This document shows, in pieces, positions 61,648 to 64,000 of a stretch of DNA of 64,000 bases. Numbering within the stretch: the first letter of the stretch is position 1; each line of letters opens with the position of its first letter. This DNA comes from an uncultured Sphingomonadaceae bacterium (lineage in GTDB: Bacteria > Pseudomonadota > Alphaproteobacteria > Sphingomonadales > Sphingomonadaceae): NCBI GenBank assembly GCA_947499975.1, contig CANMQE010000002.1:124001-188000 (forward strand), written 5' to 3'. The position numbers and the translations under genes are program-made. The notes under the pieces are model-generated. The model did no database searches and was not told where the DNA came from. It saw only the letters and a list, made by a program, of their open reading frames with translations.

Positions 61648-62664
61648 ATGCCCGGATGTCTTCTCGATACGCTTGCCGGCCAGCGGACGGACAGGCGACC
61701 CGTCTGGCTGATGCGCCAGGCCGGACGATACCTGCCCGAATATCGTGAATTGCGGGCGCAGAAGGGCGGTTTTCTCGAGCTTGTCTACGATTGCGAGGCG
61801 GCAGCCGAGGTGACGATGCAGCCGATCGATCGTTTCGGCTTCGACGGGGCGATCCTGTTTTCCGATATCCTGATCGTGCCGCATGCGCTTGGCCAGAAGC
61901 TGTGGTTCGAGGCTGGCGAGGGACCAAGACTTGCCCCTGCCCTGGTGGATGGGGCCTGGGAAGGGCTGGAGAGGGCCTTCCAGCACTTCGAGGCGATCTA
62001 TCGTACCGTGGCGAGGGTAAAGGCCCGTCTTGGCCCTGAGACCACCTTGCTGGGCTTTGCAGGCTCTCCGTGGACGGTGGCGACCTACATGGTGGCGGGG
62101 CAGGGCTCGAAAGACCATTCTGCCGCCCGCAAGCTTGCCTATCGCGATCCTGCCGCTTTTGCCTCGCTGGTGGAAGCGATAGAGACCGCCACAATCGAAT
62201 ATCTCGTCGGCCAGATCGACGCAGGGGCCGAGACCGTGCAGCTGTTCGACAGCTGGGCAGGATCGCTCAGCCCCGCGCAGTTCGAACGCTGGGTAATCGC
62301 GCCCAATGCCCGTATCGCCGCGGCAGTTCACGAACAGCGGCCCGGCATCCCCGTCATCGGTTTTCCCAAGGGTGCTGGTGCGAAGCTGGTGAATTACGCG
62401 CACGAAACCGGCGTCGATGCACTGGGAATCGACGAGACGATCGACCCTGTGTGGATCAACGGCGAACTGCCGGCCGAAATGCCGGTGCAGGGCAATCTTG
62501 ATCCGATGCTGCTGCTGGCCGGCGGCCCCGCGCTGGACGATTCCATCCGCGCCATCCTTTCCGCATTTTCCGACCGGCCGCATATCTTCAACCTGGGCCA
62601 CGGCATCGACAAGGAGACGCCGATCGCGCATGTCGAACACCTGCTGAAACTGGTGCGTGGATGA
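61648..62664 (+). CDS. hemE: uroporphyrinogen decarboxylase
   Basis: A 338-residue heme-synthesis enzyme. Signatures are RRPVWLMRQAGRYLPEYRELR split by turns, FDGAILFSDILIVPHALG and GFAGSPWTVATYMV. It decarboxylates uroporphyrinogen III to coproporphyrinogen III. The ATG has an AGGA site 9 nt upstream; an upstream in-frame TTG lies in the AT-rich tract and is less likely. Confidence 0.96.
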   Translation: MPGCLLDTLAGQRTDRRPVWLMRQAGRYLPEYRELRAQKGGFLELVYDCEAAAEVTMQPIDRFGFDGAILFSDILIVPHALGQKLWFEAGEGPRLAPALVDGAWEGLERAFQHFEAIYRTVARVKARLGPETTLLGFAGSPWTVATYMVAGQGSKDHSAARKLAYRDPAAFASLVEAIETATIEYLVGQIDAGAETVQLFDSWAGSLSPAQFERWVIAPNARIAAAVHEQRPGIPVIGFPKGAGAKLVNYAHETGVDALGIDETIDPVWINGELPAEMPVQGNLDPMLLLAGGPALDDSIRAILSAFSDRPHIFNLGHGIDKETPIAHVEHLLKLVRG

Positions 62665-62703
62665 GGGGATGACGGCAGCCTTTTCCAGCCCTAGATACGC
62701 CGC

Positions 62704-63147
62704 ATGCAGGACGTGCTTTTTATGACCTATCTCTGGCTCAAGGCCGGTCATATCATCTTCGTGATCTTCTGGATGGCGGGGCTGTTCATGCTCCCCCGCC
62801 TGTTCGTCTATCACCAGGAGGCGCCCGAGGGTTCCGACGAGGCTGCCAAATTCGTCGACAGAGAGCGCAAGCTTCTGAAAATCATACTGTTGCCCTCGAT
62901 CGTCATCGTCTGGGTGCTGGGCATCGCGCTTGCCATCACGCTGGACGCATGGTCGCAAGGGTGGCTGCACGCCAAGCTGCTGCTGGTGCTCATCCTGTCC
63001 GGCTATCACGGCTACATGGCGGCCTACGCCAAGAAGCTGGCGCGCGGGGAGCGGCCGCTTTCCGGCAAGAAACTGCGCCTTCTGAACGAGGTGCCGGGCA
63101 TTGCGGTGGCTCTGATCGTTGTGCTGGTGATCGTCAAACCGTTCTGA
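62704..63147 (+). CDS. hemJ: protoporphyrinogen IX oxidase HemJ
   Basis: A 147-residue membrane protein with four helices. The conserved histidine of WLKAGHIIFVIFWMAGLFMLPRL, the KLLKIILLPSIVIVWVLG helix and the KLLLVLILSGYHGYMA helix are HemJ hallmarks. It catalyses a late step of heme synthesis, consistent with the hemE neighbour 39 bp upstream. Confidence 0.9.
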   Translation: MQDVLFMTYLWLKAGHIIFVIFWMAGLFMLPRLFVYHQEAPEGSDEAAKFVDRERKLLKIILLPSIVIVWVLGIALAITLDAWSQGWLHAKLLLVLILSGYHGYMAAYAKKLARGERPLSGKKLRLLNEVPGIAVALIVVLVIVKPF

Positions 63148-63186
63148 TTCCCGGACGGACAAATGCGGCCACGGCCAGCATTGCGA

Positions 63187-63215
63187 TTGACCGGCACTCG
63201 CGAAGAGCATATTTG
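63187..63215 (+). promoter_or_regulatory. candidate rho promoter
   Basis: A TTGACC -35 and a TATTTG -10 hexamer separated by 17 bp precede rho by about 107 bp, leaving a leader of roughly 100 nt. Rho genes are commonly autoregulated through such leaders. Confidence 0.45.
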
Positions 63216-63321
63216 CACGACTCTCGAACGGCATGAGGTCGCCATCAACAGGTGCGACCGGGTCTGCTTTCTCCAAGCCCATACGACCTGCCGGCATCCC
63301 AATATCTGGAATTTTTGAACA

Positions 63322-64000
63322 ATGCATTTGAAAGAACTCAAACAGAAGGCGCCGGCAGAACTGGTGTCCATGGCAGAGGAACTGGGCGTCGAAGGCGCAT
63401 CCACCCTCCGTCGCCAGGAGCTGATGTTCGCCATCCTGAAGGAAGTGGCGGAAGAGGGCGAAGAGATCCTCGGCATCGGCACCATCGAAGTGCTGCAGGA
63501 CGGTTTCGGCTTCCTGCGCAGCCCGGAGGCGAACTACCTTGCCGGGCCTGACGACATCTACGTTTCGCCCAACCAGGTCCGCAAATGGGGCCTGCGCACC
63601 GGCGATACGGTGGAAGGCGAAATCCGCGCGCCCAAGGACGGCGAACGCTATTTCGCGCTGACCAAGCTGAAGGAAGTAAATTACGAGGATCCCGATGCGG
63701 TGCGTCATCGCACCAACTTCGATAACCTCACGCCGCTTTATCCCGACAGCCGCCTGAATCTCGATACGAAGGACCCGACGGTCAAGGACAAGTCGGCCCG
63801 CGTGATCGACCTGATCAGCCCGCAAGGCAAGGGCCAGCGCGCCCTGATCGTTGCTCCGCCGCGCACCGGTAAAACCGTGCTGTTGCAGAACATCGCCAAG
63901 GCCATCACGGACAACCACCCCGAGGTGTTCCTGCTGGTGCTGCTGGTGGACGAGCGTCCCGAAGAAGTCACCGACATGCAGCGCAGCGTGAATGGCGAGG
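63322..64000 (+). CDS. rho: transcription termination factor Rho, C-terminus outside the window
   Basis: The first 226 residues are visible. They include the N-terminal helical domain ([20 protein letters not shown]), the cold-shock-like RNA-binding domain ([27 protein letters not shown] with RNP motifs) and the start of the ATPase domain with Walker A APPRTGKT (178-185). The frame is open at the right edge. The hemE-hemJ-rho order is common in alphaproteobacteria. Confidence 0.96.
   Translation, partial: MHLKELKQKAPAELVSMAEELGVEGASTLRRQELMFAILKEVAEEGEEILGIGTIEVLQDGFGFLRSPEANYLAGPDDIYVSPNQVRKWGLRTGDTVEGEIRAPKDGERYFALTKLKEVNYEDPDAVRHRTNFDNLTPLYPDSRLNLDTKDPTVKDKSARVIDLISPQGKGQRALIVAPPRTGKTVLLQNIAKAITDNHPEVFLLVLLVDERPEEVTDMQRSVNGE

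Noticed and set aside
61552..63918. A 788-codon open frame on the minus strand opposite hemE, hemJ and rho.
   Set aside because: It is a frame shadow caused by high GC at third codon positions; it covers three certain genes on the other strand and its sequence has no domain.
1..64000. Search for tRNA, rRNA, insertion sequences, phage genes and CRISPR arrays.
   Set aside because: No T-loop-like motif in an intergenic gap, no transposase or integrase-like protein, and no regularly spaced repeats were seen by eye; a covariance search could still find a short RNA gene.

Overview
This window is a gene-dense (about 64 percent GC by eye) stretch of an alphaproteobacterial chromosome. The best guess is Sphingomonadales, close to Erythrobacteraceae (Erythrobacter, Altererythrobacter or Qipengyuania-like). 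The basis is the ppsR-maf-aroE-coaE-dnaQ // hemE-hemJ-rho arrangement that flanks alphaproteobacterial replication origins, together with PopZ, DUF2093, DUF1491, PAS_5-type and UrcA proteins and two LytS/LytTR pairs of the kind common in sphingomonads. No rRNA, tRNA, insertion sequence, prophage or CRISPR array was recognised. Nearly everything is core genome with tight spacing and many 1-8 bp gene overlaps.

Layout. Positions 1-10 kb: a DUF2141 fragment, a PAS protein, an App1-type phosphatase, a periplasmic M48 protease with a DsbA-family oxidoreductase, a LytS kinase with LytTR regulator, a row of perfect hairpins, then nadC, a membrane protein, RNase T2 and tadA. Positions 10-20 kb: rpmB, envelope proteins (phytase-like esterase, M23 peptidase), xseA and purD with overlapping divergent start codons, a ferric-reductase-like membrane protein, a lipoprotein with two ComEA-like modules, an adenosine-kinase-like enzyme, an EI24 protein and a three-repeat hypothetical protein. 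Positions 20.5-27.5 kb: a leftward SUF iron-sulfur operon (regulator, sufB, sufC, sufD, sufS, DUF59, sufA) with three uncharacterised genes interleaved and overlapping their neighbours.

Positions 27.6-42.6 kb: an AraC regulator, a DUF885 lipoprotein, a probable structured antisense RNA with its own terminator, pyrD, gamma-glutamyltransferase, an acyl-CoA ligase, a coiled-coil porin, a fused ThiS-ThiG, MerC, ctaA-cutA and the rplM-rpsI operon. Positions 42.7-54.8 kb: a DivK-like regulator, a metallophosphoesterase with a lipid-kinase-like protein, UrcA with a strong leader hairpin, a second LytS/LytTR pair, class I fumarase, a PCMT-like protein with TolC and PopZ, a 2Fe-2S protein, a CBS protein, an ErpA-like protein and exonuclease III. 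Positions 54.8-61.3 kb: an all-leftward block (SleB, DUF1491, thioesterase, ptsN, hpf, dnaQ, coaE, aroE, maf, ppsR). Positions 61.6-64 kb: rightward hemE, hemJ and the start of rho.

The most important non-coding locus is the 61.34-61.65 kb gap between ppsR and hemE. It has the synteny of the Caulobacter/Rickettsia chromosomal origin, a perfect DnaA box, a strongly AT-rich tract, and seven GANTC (CcrM-type) sites within about 210 bp. I interpret it as oriC. The other unexplained signals most worth following are the structured antisense RNA upstream of pyrD, the hairpin row before nadC, and the long inverted repeat in the urcA leader.
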